From Rouxiella aceris (GTDB taxonomy: Bacteria > Pseudomonadota > Gammaproteobacteria > Enterobacterales > Enterobacteriaceae), in contig NZ_JAADJU010000001.1 of the NCBI RefSeq assembly GCF_012933545.1, positions 1 through 64,000 on the forward strand: a stretch of 64,000 nt of DNA. The letters are read 5' to 3'. A model generated the notes under the pieces. It had not been told where the DNA came from and made no database searches. It worked only from the letters and a program-made list of their open reading frames with translations. Position 1 is the first letter of the stretch. The number at the start of each line of letters is the position of its first letter. Shown here in pieces: positions 53,122 to 61,877 of the stretch. Position numbers and translations under genes: made by a program.

Positions 53122-53556
53122 ATGTTAGCCCCACACCCCTTTGGTTATGATATTACCCCACAGTCGCTAAGCGAAAAATTCGCCGCCTTCCGCCAATGGG
53201 AAGACCGCTATCGTCAGTTGATCCTGTTGGCTAAAATGTTGCCGGCGCTCGATCCGGCGCTGAAAACCGCCGATATTGAGCTATCTGGCTGTGAAAATCG
53301 CGTTTGGCTGGGCTATGAAAAACTACCTACCGGCGGGATTCATTTCTATGGAGATAGTGAGGGACGCATCGTTAAAGGATTGCTGGCAGTGTTGTTGACC
53401 GGTGTAGAAGGAAAAACGCCGCAGGCGATCCTGGCACAGGATCCGTTGGCGTTATTTGATGACTTACAGCTACGCGATCAACTCAGCAGCAGTCGCGCCA
53501 GCGGGCTGGCAGCATTATCCCAGGCGGTGCTTAATATTGCCCGCCAGTTGAGTTAA
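53122..53556 (+). CDS. csdE: Sulfur acceptor protein CsdE
   Basis: SufE-family acceptor for sulfane sulfur from CsdA. The ATG at 53122 follows AGAGAGAG and gives 144 aa. The acceptor Cys is in ELSGCENRVWLGY (about 60). The conserved ADSEGRIV-like loop appears as FYGDSEGRIVKGLLAVLL. It starts 33 bp after csdA. Confidence 0.95.
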   Translation: MLAPHPFGYDITPQSLSEKFAAFRQWEDRYRQLILLAKMLPALDPALKTADIELSGCENRVWLGYEKLPTGGIHFYGDSEGRIVKGLLAVLLTGVEGKTPQAILAQDPLALFDDLQLRDQLSSSRASGLAALSQAVLNIARQLS

Positions 53557-53575
53557 CTGACAACCGTCTACAGGC

Positions 53576-54415
53576 TCAGGCGGTAGTCGCCGCTGATTTT
53601 GCCGCTTCTGTCGCTTCGCGCTGCGACTTGGCGATCATTTTTTTCAGCACATGGGAAACGGCCACAAAACCAAAGGTGGCAGTTACCATGGTGGCAGCGC
53701 CAAATCCCGAGGCACAGTCCATCTTTTTCGGGCCTTCTGCCGTTGCCCGCGAGGCACAGACGGAGCCGTCCGCTTGCGGATACATCAGCGGCTCACTGGA
53801 AAATACGCAATCAATCCCCAGCTTGCCCTTATTGTTTTTCGTCACGCCAAAATCATTTTTCAGTCGCTCGCGCAGCTTGGCGGCCAGCGGATCCTGGATC
53901 GTCTTGGCTAAATCCACCACCTCGATACGCGTCGGGTCAATTTGACCGCCTGCACCGCCGGTAGTGACCACCGGGATTTTATAACGGCGGCAATAAGAGA
54001 GCAGCGCCGCCTTCGGACGCACGCTGTCTATGGCATCGATCACATAGCTGTAATGACGATCGAGCATCTCAGCCACGTTATCCGGGGTGATAAAATCGTC
54101 AATGCAGGTCACCTGGCATTCCGGGTTAATTGCCAGAATGCGCTGCGCCATCACTTCCGTTTTCGATTGCCCGACGTTTTCACGTAATGCATGGATCTGC
54201 CGATTGGTATTGGTGACACAGACATCATCCATATCAATCAGCGTGATGGCGCCAATACCGGTACGCGCCAGCGCCTCGGCTGCCCAAGAGCCCACCCCAC
54301 CGATACCGATCACACAGACATGGGCAGCAGAAAACAGCGCCAGGGCCTGCTGACCATATAAACGGGCAGTACCGCCAAAACGTTGTTGATAAGCCTCAGA
54401 GTAGCCTGCTGCCAT
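53576..54415 (-). CDS. tcdA: tRNA threonylcarbamoyladenosine dehydratase
   Basis: E1-like ATP-dependent enzyme (CsdL/YgdL) that cyclises t6A37 to ct6A in ANN-reading tRNAs. The ATP-binding Rossmann motif CVIGIGGVGSWAAEALARTG is at about 34-53. The adenylation residues DMDDVCVTNTNRQ and the C-terminal membrane-associating helix (GFVAVSHVLKKM) are present. The start at 54415 gives 279 aa (268 in E. coli), with a longer Ala/Thr-rich tail. It converges on csdE, whose sulfur relay supports it genetically in E. coli. Confidence 0.96.
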   Translation of the reverse strand: MAAGYSEAYQQRFGGTARLYGQQALALFSAAHVCVIGIGGVGSWAAEALARTGIGAITLIDMDDVCVTNTNRQIHALRENVGQSKTEVMAQRILAINPECQVTCIDDFITPDNVAEMLDRHYSYVIDAIDSVRPKAALLSYCRRYKIPVVTTGGAGGQIDPTRIEVVDLAKTIQDPLAAKLRERLKNDFGVTKNNKGKLGIDCVFSSEPLMYPQADGSVCASRATAEGPKKMDCASGFGAATMVTATFGFVAVSHVLKKMIAKSQREATEAAKSAATTA

Positions 54416-54498
54416 GAAATCTGTCCTCTCTCTACAATAAATGGGGGTCTGCAATAGTATGCAGACCTTAGCGACCAGGATATTACACCGCCAGGCCG

Positions 54499-55608
54499 TT
54501 ACTCCTGATTGGCGGTAAATAGCGGCTTAGCGCTTTGCGCCGATTTTAACACCCATACGCGCCCATAGTGATTATAAAATCCGGCGGCATGTCCGGCGTC
54601 GGCACCAATGCCCTGATACATATCAAAATGTTGTCCTTTGATCGCGCCACCGACATCCAGCGCGACCATCAGGCGTAAATGATATTTGCCGGTAAATTTG
54701 CCGTTATTGTCCAGTTCGGGGACTTCGGCCAGCAACGTGGTACCTGACGGGATCAGCGAACGGTCAGAGGCGACAGAAGCCTTGGCCACCAGTGGAACCC
54801 CCGCCGCACCGCGCACCGGCGCAAAAGGCTGCGGTTTAAAGAAGACGTAAGACGGGTTCTGCTCCAGCAGCTCCAACACCTCTGCCGGGCTATGGGTATC
54901 AGCCCAGTGACGGATCGCCTGCATCGACATATCCTGTCGCGCCACTTCGCCACGGTCGATCAACACCTTGCCTATGCTGCGATAGGCATGACCATTTTTG
55001 CCGGCGTAGCTAAAGAACATCATTGGACGCCCGTCGCCATAGTCAACATAGCCGCTGCCCTGCACTTCCATCATAAAGTTATCCATCAGCGAGTTGGTAT
55101 AGGCGATGGCCAGATTGCTGCTCAGCGCACCGGCATAGATGGCAGTACGATCGGGTAAGCGGCCATGCCCCTTGGATGGCATGCGATACAGCGGATACTG
55201 GAACTCGCCCTGTGGCGTATAACGGGCCTGCACCACTGGCGTATAGTAGCCGGTGAACTGCACGTTACCGAAATTGTCTGCGCCTTCCATCTGATAGGCA
55301 CTGATACCGTATTGCGCCAGGTTGCGTGTATCGGCTCCCGAACGCACCCACTGCTCAACGGCGTTAAAGGTATCGTTATTGCGACTATAGAGAGAGCCAG
55401 AGGCATACTGCACCTCCAAAACCTGATCGACATAATCCTTGGCATTTACCGGCTTGCCGGTAGCATTGGGTTCGTTGACATACTCAAGCGCATTATCCAG
55501 CCTGCCATCTTTATATTGCTGACCACGATCGGTAGGGCGTGAAGAACAGCCCGCCAACACAGCGATCACTACGCCAGTCAGCAAATATTTGGTCCATCGT
55601 CCGTTCAT
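54499..55608 (-). CDS. mltA: Membrane-bound lytic murein transglycosylase A
   Basis: Outer membrane lipoprotein that cleaves the MurNAc-GlcNAc bond to 1,6-anhydro ends. The signal ends in VLAGC (Cys about 21). The MltA barrel domain (TGYYTPVVQARYTPQGEFQYPLYRMP) and the 3D domain with catalytic Asp (LMVALDVGGAIKGQHFDMY) are intact. The 369-aa length compares with 365. Confidence 0.96.
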   Translation of the reverse strand: MNGRWTKYLLTGVVIAVLAGCSSRPTDRGQQYKDGRLDNALEYVNEPNATGKPVNAKDYVDQVLEVQYASGSLYSRNNDTFNAVEQWVRSGADTRNLAQYGISAYQMEGADNFGNVQFTGYYTPVVQARYTPQGEFQYPLYRMPSKGHGRLPDRTAIYAGALSSNLAIAYTNSLMDNFMMEVQGSGYVDYGDGRPMMFFSYAGKNGHAYRSIGKVLIDRGEVARQDMSMQAIRHWADTHSPAEVLELLEQNPSYVFFKPQPFAPVRGAAGVPLVAKASVASDRSLIPSGTTLLAEVPELDNNGKFTGKYHLRLMVALDVGGAIKGQHFDMYQGIGADAGHAAGFYNHYGRVWVLKSAQSAKPLFTANQE

Positions 55609-55645
55609 TAATGCACTCTCTTGCTCAGGGATAAAGATAAAATCC

Positions 55646-55770
55646 GTACCCTGTCGATTTCAGGATGCAGCAAGGCGGCAACCAAATGGATCCGTGGGTG
55701 CGTAGTCTACTCACTGACCGGAATGAATAAGGGAAGCCAATGCCGCTGCAATCTGAATGATGAAGGGTAT
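55646..55770. repeat. ERIC (IRU) element upstream of mltA
   Basis: A 125-bp element runs from GTACCC to GGGTAT. Inner blocks match the ERIC consensus: ATGCAGCAAGGCGGCAA, GGATCCGTGGG, TGACCGGAATGAATAAGGGAAGCCAA, and GCAATCTGAATGATGAAGG. It starts 38 bp upstream of the mltA start. The remaining part of this 348-bp gap (55771-55914) is AT-rich with no gene seen. Confidence 0.82.
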
Positions 55771-55914
55771 TCGCGTGAAACGATAACAAAGGGGGAATCA
55801 GAAGGGAATTGTGGCGAACAAAAAAAACTTTAACGGGAAATGGCAGGAATAAGCAGCGTAATGAACAAAAATAGAGCAATAAACTGCTTTATGTCAATCA
55901 AATACAAAAAGAGG

Positions 55915-55942
55915 TTGCAACAATTCTCACGCAGAGTATAGT
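55915..55942 (+). promoter_or_regulatory. Promoter of the initiator tRNA array
   Basis: TTGCAA (55915-55920) and TATAGT (55937-55942) with a 16-bp spacer and a pyrimidine-rich discriminator (TCGCCTCC), typical of stable RNA promoters. It places the start 7-9 bp downstream, just before the first tRNA. Confidence 0.85.
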
Positions 55943-55956
55943 TCGCCTCCATCGGA

Positions 55957-56033
<77 letters not shown>

Positions 56034-56116
56034 ATTCGATATGCTGCGGCACGAATTGAATAGCGCGTTCGATAAGTAAGTGTTTTAACTGATGAAGTAA
56101 TAGAGTAGTATACGGA

Positions 56117-56193
<77 letters not shown>

Positions 56194-56270
56194 ACTTGTT
56201 TGTTCATGGTTTACCGTGAAAACAAAGCGGTTAAAGCGTACGTAAGTAAAACAGAAAATAGTAAGACGGA

Positions 56271-56347
<77 letters not shown>

Positions 56348-56372
56348 ATCTTATGATCGTGTTAAAAACAAG

Positions 56373-56395
56373 CACCCATCAGGGTGTTTTTTTTT
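56373..56395 (+). terminator. Terminator of the initiator tRNA array
   Basis: CACCC / GGGTG stem with a short loop (CACCCATCAGGGTG) followed by nine T. The convergent amiC stop lies 26 bp further. Confidence 0.88.
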
Positions 56396-56420
56396 GCCTG
56401 CTATTTAGCCTTTTCTCAGA

Positions 56421-57671
56421 TTATCTTCTGGCCAACATGCCGCCATCGGCGAAATAGGCTTTTATCCCCGCCAGTATCGACTCAGCCACCTGTTGCTGAA
56501 AATGCGCAGTGCGCAGTTTGCGTTCCTCGCTGATATTGCTGATAAAGGCCGTTTCAACCAGGATTGACGGAATATCCGGTGCCTTCAATACCGCGAACCC
56601 TGCCTGATCCACCTGATGTTTGTGTAAATGATTCACCTTACCCATGCGCGTCAGCACTTCATGACCAAATTTCAGGCTGTCATTAACGGTCGCGGTCTGT
56701 ACCAAATCAAATAAGGTATGATCGAGATAGCGGTCGCCGCTTTTACTGACCCCACCGATGTTATCCGCCTCATTTTGCGTATGCGCCAGAAAACGCGCCG
56801 CCGCGCTGGTTGCGCCTTTGGTCGATAGTGCAAACACCGAGGAACCCCGTGCGGCAGGGCTGGTAAAGGCATCGGCATGAATAGAGATAAACAGATCGGC
56901 GCGCTGCTTGCGGGCTTTGGCTACGCGCACCTTGAGGGGGATAAAAATATCCTCGTTGCGGGTCATAAACACCGCCATATTGGGTTGTTGCTTAATCAGC
57001 CGCTGCAAGCGCCTGGCAATTTGCAGCACAACGTCTTTCTCGCGGGTTTTATATTTGCCAATAGCACCGGGATCTTCACCACCGTGGCCCGGATCCAACA
57101 TAATAACAATGGGCCGTTCATGTCCGGCCTTGCCGTCTTTGGCTTGCTCCGGGGGTAAGGTGCGCGCGACATCCCCACGGTTATAATCTTCCAGCAGCGC
57201 CAGCAAGGGATCGTCCTGTTCGCCACCACGATTTTGCTCCGGATAAAGATCGATCACCAGCCGATGACGAAACTCCGCCACCGGTGGCAGCCTGAACAGA
57301 TGTGGGCTGATAGTCTGCTTGAGCTCAATCACCAGCCGCAACGTGGTTTTGGTGAACTGGCCGACGCGCAGTTGTTTGATATAGGGATCGCTGGCGCTGA
57401 TTTTGCCGCCCAGACCTTTGAGCACCGAATTAAGCTGTACACCGGCAATGTCCACCACCACCCGCGCAGGGTTAGACAAAATAAGCTGTTGGTAATTGAG
57501 CGGCGAGTTCGATTCGAGGGTAATACGGGTATAGGTAGAGGAAGGCCAGACACGAACGGCAACAATCTGCGGGCCGGCAGCCAAACCCACGCCACTGACG
57601 CTTAACAACCAGGTTGCTGCTGCGCTTTGTAAAAGACGGCGTCGGCCAGAGTTATGTCGTTGGTCAGGCAT
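56421..57671 (-). CDS. amiC: N-acetylmuramoyl-L-alanine amidase AmiC
   Basis: Periplasmic septal amidase, activated by NlpD, that splits peptidoglycan between daughter cells. The N-terminus has a twin-arginine signal ([15 protein letters not shown]). An AMIN septal-targeting domain (about 35-150) is followed by the zinc Amidase_3 domain with [13 protein letters not shown], His in SIHADAF and Glu in LVETAFISN. The 416-aa length fits (417 in E. coli). Confidence 0.97.
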   Translation of the reverse strand: MPDQRHNSGRRRLLQSAAATWLLSVSGVGLAAGPQIVAVRVWPSSTYTRITLESNSPLNYQQLILSNPARVVVDIAGVQLNSVLKGLGGKISASDPYIKQLRVGQFTKTTLRLVIELKQTISPHLFRLPPVAEFRHRLVIDLYPEQNRGGEQDDPLLALLEDYNRGDVARTLPPEQAKDGKAGHERPIVIMLDPGHGGEDPGAIGKYKTREKDVVLQIARRLQRLIKQQPNMAVFMTRNEDIFIPLKVRVAKARKQRADLFISIHADAFTSPAARGSSVFALSTKGATSAAARFLAHTQNEADNIGGVSKSGDRYLDHTLFDLVQTATVNDSLKFGHEVLTRMGKVNHLHKHQVDQAGFAVLKAPDIPSILVETAFISNISEERKLRTAHFQQQVAESILAGIKAYFADGGMLARR

Positions 57672-57992
57672 AAAAGCTCAATCTATCCAAAAAGATCAAC
57701 AAAAGTAACCTATTACAATAAGAGAAACTTTACCCAATCTCTGGCTGACTGTCACCCCATGGCCTCAAGAAAACCCTCGTTGCCATGCGATAACGCCACG
57801 TAAATCTATAAAAATGCCCGGTTTTCAGGTCCGTTTCTTTGTCGACAAGAATGACCGAAGTCCTCCGGTTATTAAATGAGATATAAAATTAATACCATAT
57901 AAACAAAGAGTTAATTAATAACAGAACCTGTACCGACATAAAAACAGAGAGGGTATGCTTCTTCTCCAGCCAATAAATTGATGAGGTCAATA
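57672..57992. other. Intergenic region amiC - cupin gene
   Basis: A 321-bp AT-rich gap between divergent genes, so it should hold the promoters of both amiC and the cupin gene. A hairpin-like CCGAAG-T-CCTCCGGTT segment is near 57855. I found no repeat, RNA gene or recognised operator. Confidence 0.6.
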
Positions 57993-58409
57993 ATGAAAAA
58001 AGTAAAAATAGCCCTGCTGTTAGTGATGGCCTGTTGGACAACGGGGGTAATGGCACAAGAGCAGGTAAAACAGGAGGTACTGCTAAAAACCTCCCAGTCG
58101 TGGGATGGCGTGGCCTATAAAGGTTATCCAGCAGGAGAACCGGAAATCACCGTGCTAAAAATCATCATCCCTCCTAACACGTCATTACCCTGGCATACCC
58201 ATCCGATGCCAAATGCAGCCTATGTCCTTGCCGGTGAACTGACGGTCGAGAAAAAACAGGACGGTAGCAAACGTCAGCTACATGCGGGTGAAACCCTGCC
58301 AGAAATGGTCGACGCCCTGCATCGGGGCTATACCGGCAAAGATGGCGCCACCTTGATTGTGTTTTATGCGGGCAGTAAAGGACAAGCGCTCAGCCATAAG
58401 CAACCCTGA
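57993..58409 (+). CDS. Periplasmic cupin-domain protein
   Basis: Exported single-cupin protein of 138 aa from the ATG at 57993, which has TGAGG 6 bp upstream. The signal peptide ends GVMA (about 21). The cupin metal motif is PNTSLPWHTHPMPNAAYVLAGELTV, with His68 and His70, then a second motif in LHRGYTGKDGATLIVFYAG. The lone secreted cupin could bind a metal and a small ligand, but no activity can be assigned. It is not between amiC and argA in E. coli. Confidence 0.85.
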   Translation: MKKVKIALLLVMACWTTGVMAQEQVKQEVLLKTSQSWDGVAYKGYPAGEPEITVLKIIIPPNTSLPWHTHPMPNAAYVLAGELTVEKKQDGSKRQLHAGETLPEMVDALHRGYTGKDGATLIVFYAGSKGQALSHKQP

Positions 58410-58526
58410 GTCACAGAGATAACCCTGGACAGTTTTGCCTTCAATTCTCGGCCCTTACCCACTTTGAGTCTTTTAAATTGAATTGAATGTCAAAAACAGA
58501 GATTTCCTACTTGCCACGCAGCCATA

Positions 58527-58565
58527 AAAGAATAAAAATACGAAAATTACGAATAAAAATGCAAA
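58527..58565 (+). promoter_or_regulatory. Tandem ARG boxes upstream of argA
   Basis: Two 18-bp sites with the core GAATAAAAATAC (58530-58541) and GAATAAAAATGC (58551-58562) have exactly 21-bp spacing (18 + 3), the hallmark of ArgR-arginine operators. They match one half of the ARG box well and the other half imperfectly. They end 12 bp before the GTG start of argA and probably overlap its promoter. Confidence 0.75.
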
Positions 58566-58577
58566 AGAGGTTTTGCC

Positions 58578-59903
58578 GTGAAGGAACGAAGCACTGAACT
58601 GGTCCAGGGTTTTCGCCACTCAGTTCCCTATATTAATGCTCACCGGGGTAAGACTTTCGTTATCATGCTCAGTGGTGAAGCTATTGAACATGAGAATTTC
58701 ACAAATATAGTCAATGATATCGGGCTGTTACACAGTCTCGGCATCCGGCTGGTTGTGGTTTATGGCGCCCGTCCACAAATCGACAGCAATCTGTCTGAAC
58801 ATGACTATCAACCGATTTATCACAAAAATACCCGCGTCACCGATGCCAGAACCCTGGAACTGGTGAAACAGGCCGCCGGTTTATTGCAGCTGGATATTAC
58901 CGCTCGCCTTTCTATGAGCCTTAATAATACGCCACTGCAGGGCGCGCATATTAACGTAGTCAGCGGTAACTTTATTATCGCTCAGCCATTGGGCGTGGAT
59001 GACGGCGTCGACTATTGCCACAGTGGTCGTATTCGCCGTATTGACGAAGAGGCGATCCATCGTCAACTCGACAGCAATGCCATTGTGCTGCTTGGCCCGG
59101 TTGCCGTCTCGGTTACTGGCGAAAGTTTCAATCTGGTCTCTGAAGAAGTGGCCACCCAACTTGCCATCAAATTAAAAGCCGAGAAGATGATTGGTTTTTC
59201 TTCTGCGCAAGGGGTTATTGATAACCAGGGCAAAATTATCTCCGAGCTGTTCCCTAACGATGCACAAGACCGCATTGAGGCCATGGAACAGCAGGATGAT
59301 TACCAGTCGGAAACCGTGCGCTTTCTGCGCGGGGCGGTTAAAGCCTGCCGCAGCGGCGTGCGCCGTAGTCACTTGATCAGTTATCAGGAAGACGGTGCCT
59401 TGATCCAGGAACTGTTCTCCCGTGACGGTATCGGCACCCAGGTGGTGATGGAGAGCGCCGAGCAGGTTCGTCGCGCGACCATTAATGATATTGGCGGTAT
59501 TCTTGAGCTGATCCGCCCGCTGGAACAGCAGGGGATCCTGGTTCGTCGTTCCCGTGAACAGCTGGAAATCGAAATCGACAAGTTCACCATTATCGAACGC
59601 GATAACCTGACCATTGCCTGCGCGGCACTCTATCCTTTCCTTGATGAAAAGATTGGTGAAATGGCCTGCGTGGCGGTTCATCCGGATTATCGCAGCTCGT
59701 CTCGTGGTGAAATGCTGTTAAAACGCGTGGCCAGTCATGCCAGACAAATGGGGCTAACTCGGCTGTTTGTGCTGACCACCCGCAGCATTCACTGGTTCCA
59801 GGAACGCGGCTTTCAGCCAGCCGAAGTGGACGTTTTGCCGATCCAGAAACAAGAGATGTACAACTATCAGCGACGTTCAAAGATTCTGATCGCTGACCTG
59901 TGA
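58578..59903 (+). CDS. argA: Amino-acid N-acetyltransferase (N-acetylglutamate synthase)
   Basis: First committed step of arginine synthesis: acetyl-CoA plus glutamate, feedback-inhibited by arginine. An amino acid kinase-like domain (about 25-280, [16 protein letters not shown]) binds arginine. The C-terminal GNAT domain (about 295-441) includes the acetyl-CoA loop [15 protein letters not shown]. The GTG start after AGAGG gives 441 aa (443 in E. coli). Confidence 0.97.
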   Translation: MKERSTELVQGFRHSVPYINAHRGKTFVIMLSGEAIEHENFTNIVNDIGLLHSLGIRLVVVYGARPQIDSNLSEHDYQPIYHKNTRVTDARTLELVKQAAGLLQLDITARLSMSLNNTPLQGAHINVVSGNFIIAQPLGVDDGVDYCHSGRIRRIDEEAIHRQLDSNAIVLLGPVAVSVTGESFNLVSEEVATQLAIKLKAEKMIGFSSAQGVIDNQGKIISELFPNDAQDRIEAMEQQDDYQSETVRFLRGAVKACRSGVRRSHLISYQEDGALIQELFSRDGIGTQVVMESAEQVRRATINDIGGILELIRPLEQQGILVRRSREQLEIEIDKFTIIERDNLTIACAALYPFLDEKIGEMACVAVHPDYRSSSRGEMLLKRVASHARQMGLTRLFVLTTRSIHWFQERGFQPAEVDVLPIQKQEMYNYQRRSKILIADL

Positions 59904-59920
59904 TCCAGGCGGCAATTCAG

Positions 59921-59952
59921 CAGCCAGTCGGCGGTAAAACGCCGACTGGCTG
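59921..59952. terminator. Strong hairpin between convergent argA and recD
   Basis: A perfect 13-bp stem (CAGCCAGTCGGCG / CGCCGACTGGCTG) with a GTAAAA loop lies 18 bp after argA. There is only a weak T-rich tail (TATTGATTT), so termination or mRNA 3' protection are both possible. Confidence 0.7.
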
Positions 59953-59999
59953 GCAGCGACTATTGATTTAGCGCTGAACAGCCTGCTCCGCCCTGCCCT

Positions 60000-61877
60000 T
60001 TACCCCGCCACCAACCGTTCCACCAGACCACTGCGCCTTTGCGTTGGCGTACGAATAGACTGGCTTAACACCTTTTCACTGCAATAGAGCGACAGCTGCC
60101 GTTTGGCACGCGTCATCGCCGTATAAACCAGTTCACGCGTCAATACCGGCAAAAAATGGTTGGGTAAAACCAACAGCGTATGCTCGAACTCCGAGCCCTG
60201 GGACTTGTGCACCGTCATGGCATAGGCGGTATCATGCACCGGTAAGCGACTCGGCTGCACCGATTTGATTTGGCCATCGGGCAGTTGAAAATAGACGCGC
60301 AACTCTCCCAACTCATTATGCAGCGCAATACCAATATCGCCGTTAAACAGGCCAAGTGCGCTGTCATTGCGGCTGATCATCACCGGGCGGCCAACGTACC
60401 AGCGTCCGCCGAATGCCGTAGCGCCACGGATCAGCCCCTGCCGTTGCAGCATCTGCTCAATACGCTCATTTAAGCCGCTTAAACCAAATGGCCCTTCACG
60501 CAAGGCACACAGCACCTGAAAAGCACCGAACGCCCGCAGAATATCAGCAGGATCCTCCCCGCGCGCAACCGCCTGCAAGTAGGGGCGATAACCCGCCGTG
60601 CAGGCATCGAGCAAGGATTTAAAATCGTCAGTTTCGTTAAGCGGGAAGCAGCTGACATCGCTCAGGTCTTGTGACAACAATCGCCGCACCGCCTGACTGT
60701 CTCCGCTATTGACTGCCGTTGCCAGTCGACCAATACCGGAACTGGCGTCAAAGCGATAGCTTTTGCGCAGCAGACATAAGGAATCGCGTACACTGGAGGA
60801 GTGAGCCATCTCAGTGCCGACAATGGCACAGCCGGTTAATCGCGCTAACTGAGCGGCGCGTGCCGGGCTGTACCCCTGCTCGGCAAAACGGCAGATATCC
60901 CCCAACACCGCGCCCGCTTCTACGGAAGCCAACTGGTCGCGATCACCAAGAAAAATTACTCTGGCCTGCGCCGGCAGTGCGGCAATCAATCTGGCCATCA
61001 TCGGCAGGTCAACCATTGAGGCTTCATCAACCACCAGCACGTCCAGATGCAGCGGATTGCCCTGGTGATAACGCATGCGTTGGCTGTGCGGCTGTGCACC
61101 AAGCAGACGGTGCAACGTTGAGGCCTCTTCCGGAAACAGCGCGCGCTGCTCCTCGGTCAATGGCAGTTTTCGACTCGCCTGCCCCAGTGATTCCGTTAAT
61201 CTTGCCGCGGCCTTGCCGGTTGGTGCCGCCAGTTGGATCCGCAAACGGCTGTCCGGTTGCAACTGCACCAGTGCAGCCAATAGCCTGGCGACAGTGGTGG
61301 TTTTTCCGGTACCCGGACCGCCGGAGATAATGGCAATACGCCGGGTGACCGCTACCGCCGCCGCGACTTTTTGCCAGTTAATCTCATTGCTATCACCGGA
61401 CCCAAAGAGCTGGTCGAGGATCTCGCGCAGTCGCGACTCATCGACGTCCATTTCACTATTTTGCTGGTCCAGCGCCAGCAGCTGTGCGGCATCTGCAATA
61501 AAAAAGTCGGCTACTTGCCCTTCGTCCTGCCACATTCGCTGTAAATATAAACGCTGCTGTTGCAATACCAGCGGCGTGGCCTGTTGGCCGTCCCCCACTG
61601 CCGGATGCGCCGTCAGCAATGCCAACCATGCGGCCTCATCAGGCTCGCCCGCCGCTTGCCACATGGCCTGCGCCAGAGCGGGAAAACGTCCTTCAAACAG
61701 CAGCTCAGGCTGTAACTCTGCCAGGCGCAGACAGACATGTCCGCGTCCGGCCTCGGCACTCAGGCAGGCAGCGGCCAGCATGATGGCAGGTTGATCGGCG
61801 GCCAGCATGCGTGCAAACTGCACGTCCAGCGCGCGCAGCGCCCCCAGCGCCATCGCCTGTTCACAAAGGGCAATCAT
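60000..61877 (-). CDS. recD: Exodeoxyribonuclease V subunit alpha (RecD)
   Basis: 5'-3' SF1B helicase of the RecBCD complex and regulator of its Chi response. The N-terminal RecB-interaction region (1-160) precedes the helicase core with Walker [16 protein letters not shown] (about 180), Walker [16 protein letters not shown] and motif [20 protein letters not shown] near the end. The 625-aa length is a little above E. coli (608). Its ATG overlaps the recB stop by 4 nt. Confidence 0.96.
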   Translation of the reverse strand: MIALCEQAMALGALRALDVQFARMLAADQPAIMLAAACLSAEAGRGHVCLRLAELQPELLFEGRFPALAQAMWQAAGEPDEAAWLALLTAHPAVGDGQQATPLVLQQQRLYLQRMWQDEGQVADFFIADAAQLLALDQQNSEMDVDESRLREILDQLFGSGDSNEINWQKVAAAVAVTRRIAIISGGPGTGKTTTVARLLAALVQLQPDSRLRIQLAAPTGKAAARLTESLGQASRKLPLTEEQRALFPEEASTLHRLLGAQPHSQRMRYHQGNPLHLDVLVVDEASMVDLPMMARLIAALPAQARVIFLGDRDQLASVEAGAVLGDICRFAEQGYSPARAAQLARLTGCAIVGTEMAHSSSVRDSLCLLRKSYRFDASSGIGRLATAVNSGDSQAVRRLLSQDLSDVSCFPLNETDDFKSLLDACTAGYRPYLQAVARGEDPADILRAFGAFQVLCALREGPFGLSGLNERIEQMLQRQGLIRGATAFGGRWYVGRPVMISRNDSALGLFNGDIGIALHNELGELRVYFQLPDGQIKSVQPSRLPVHDTAYAMTVHKSQGSEFEHTLLVLPNHFLPVLTRELVYTAMTRAKRQLSLYCSEKVLSQSIRTPTQRRSGLVERLVAG

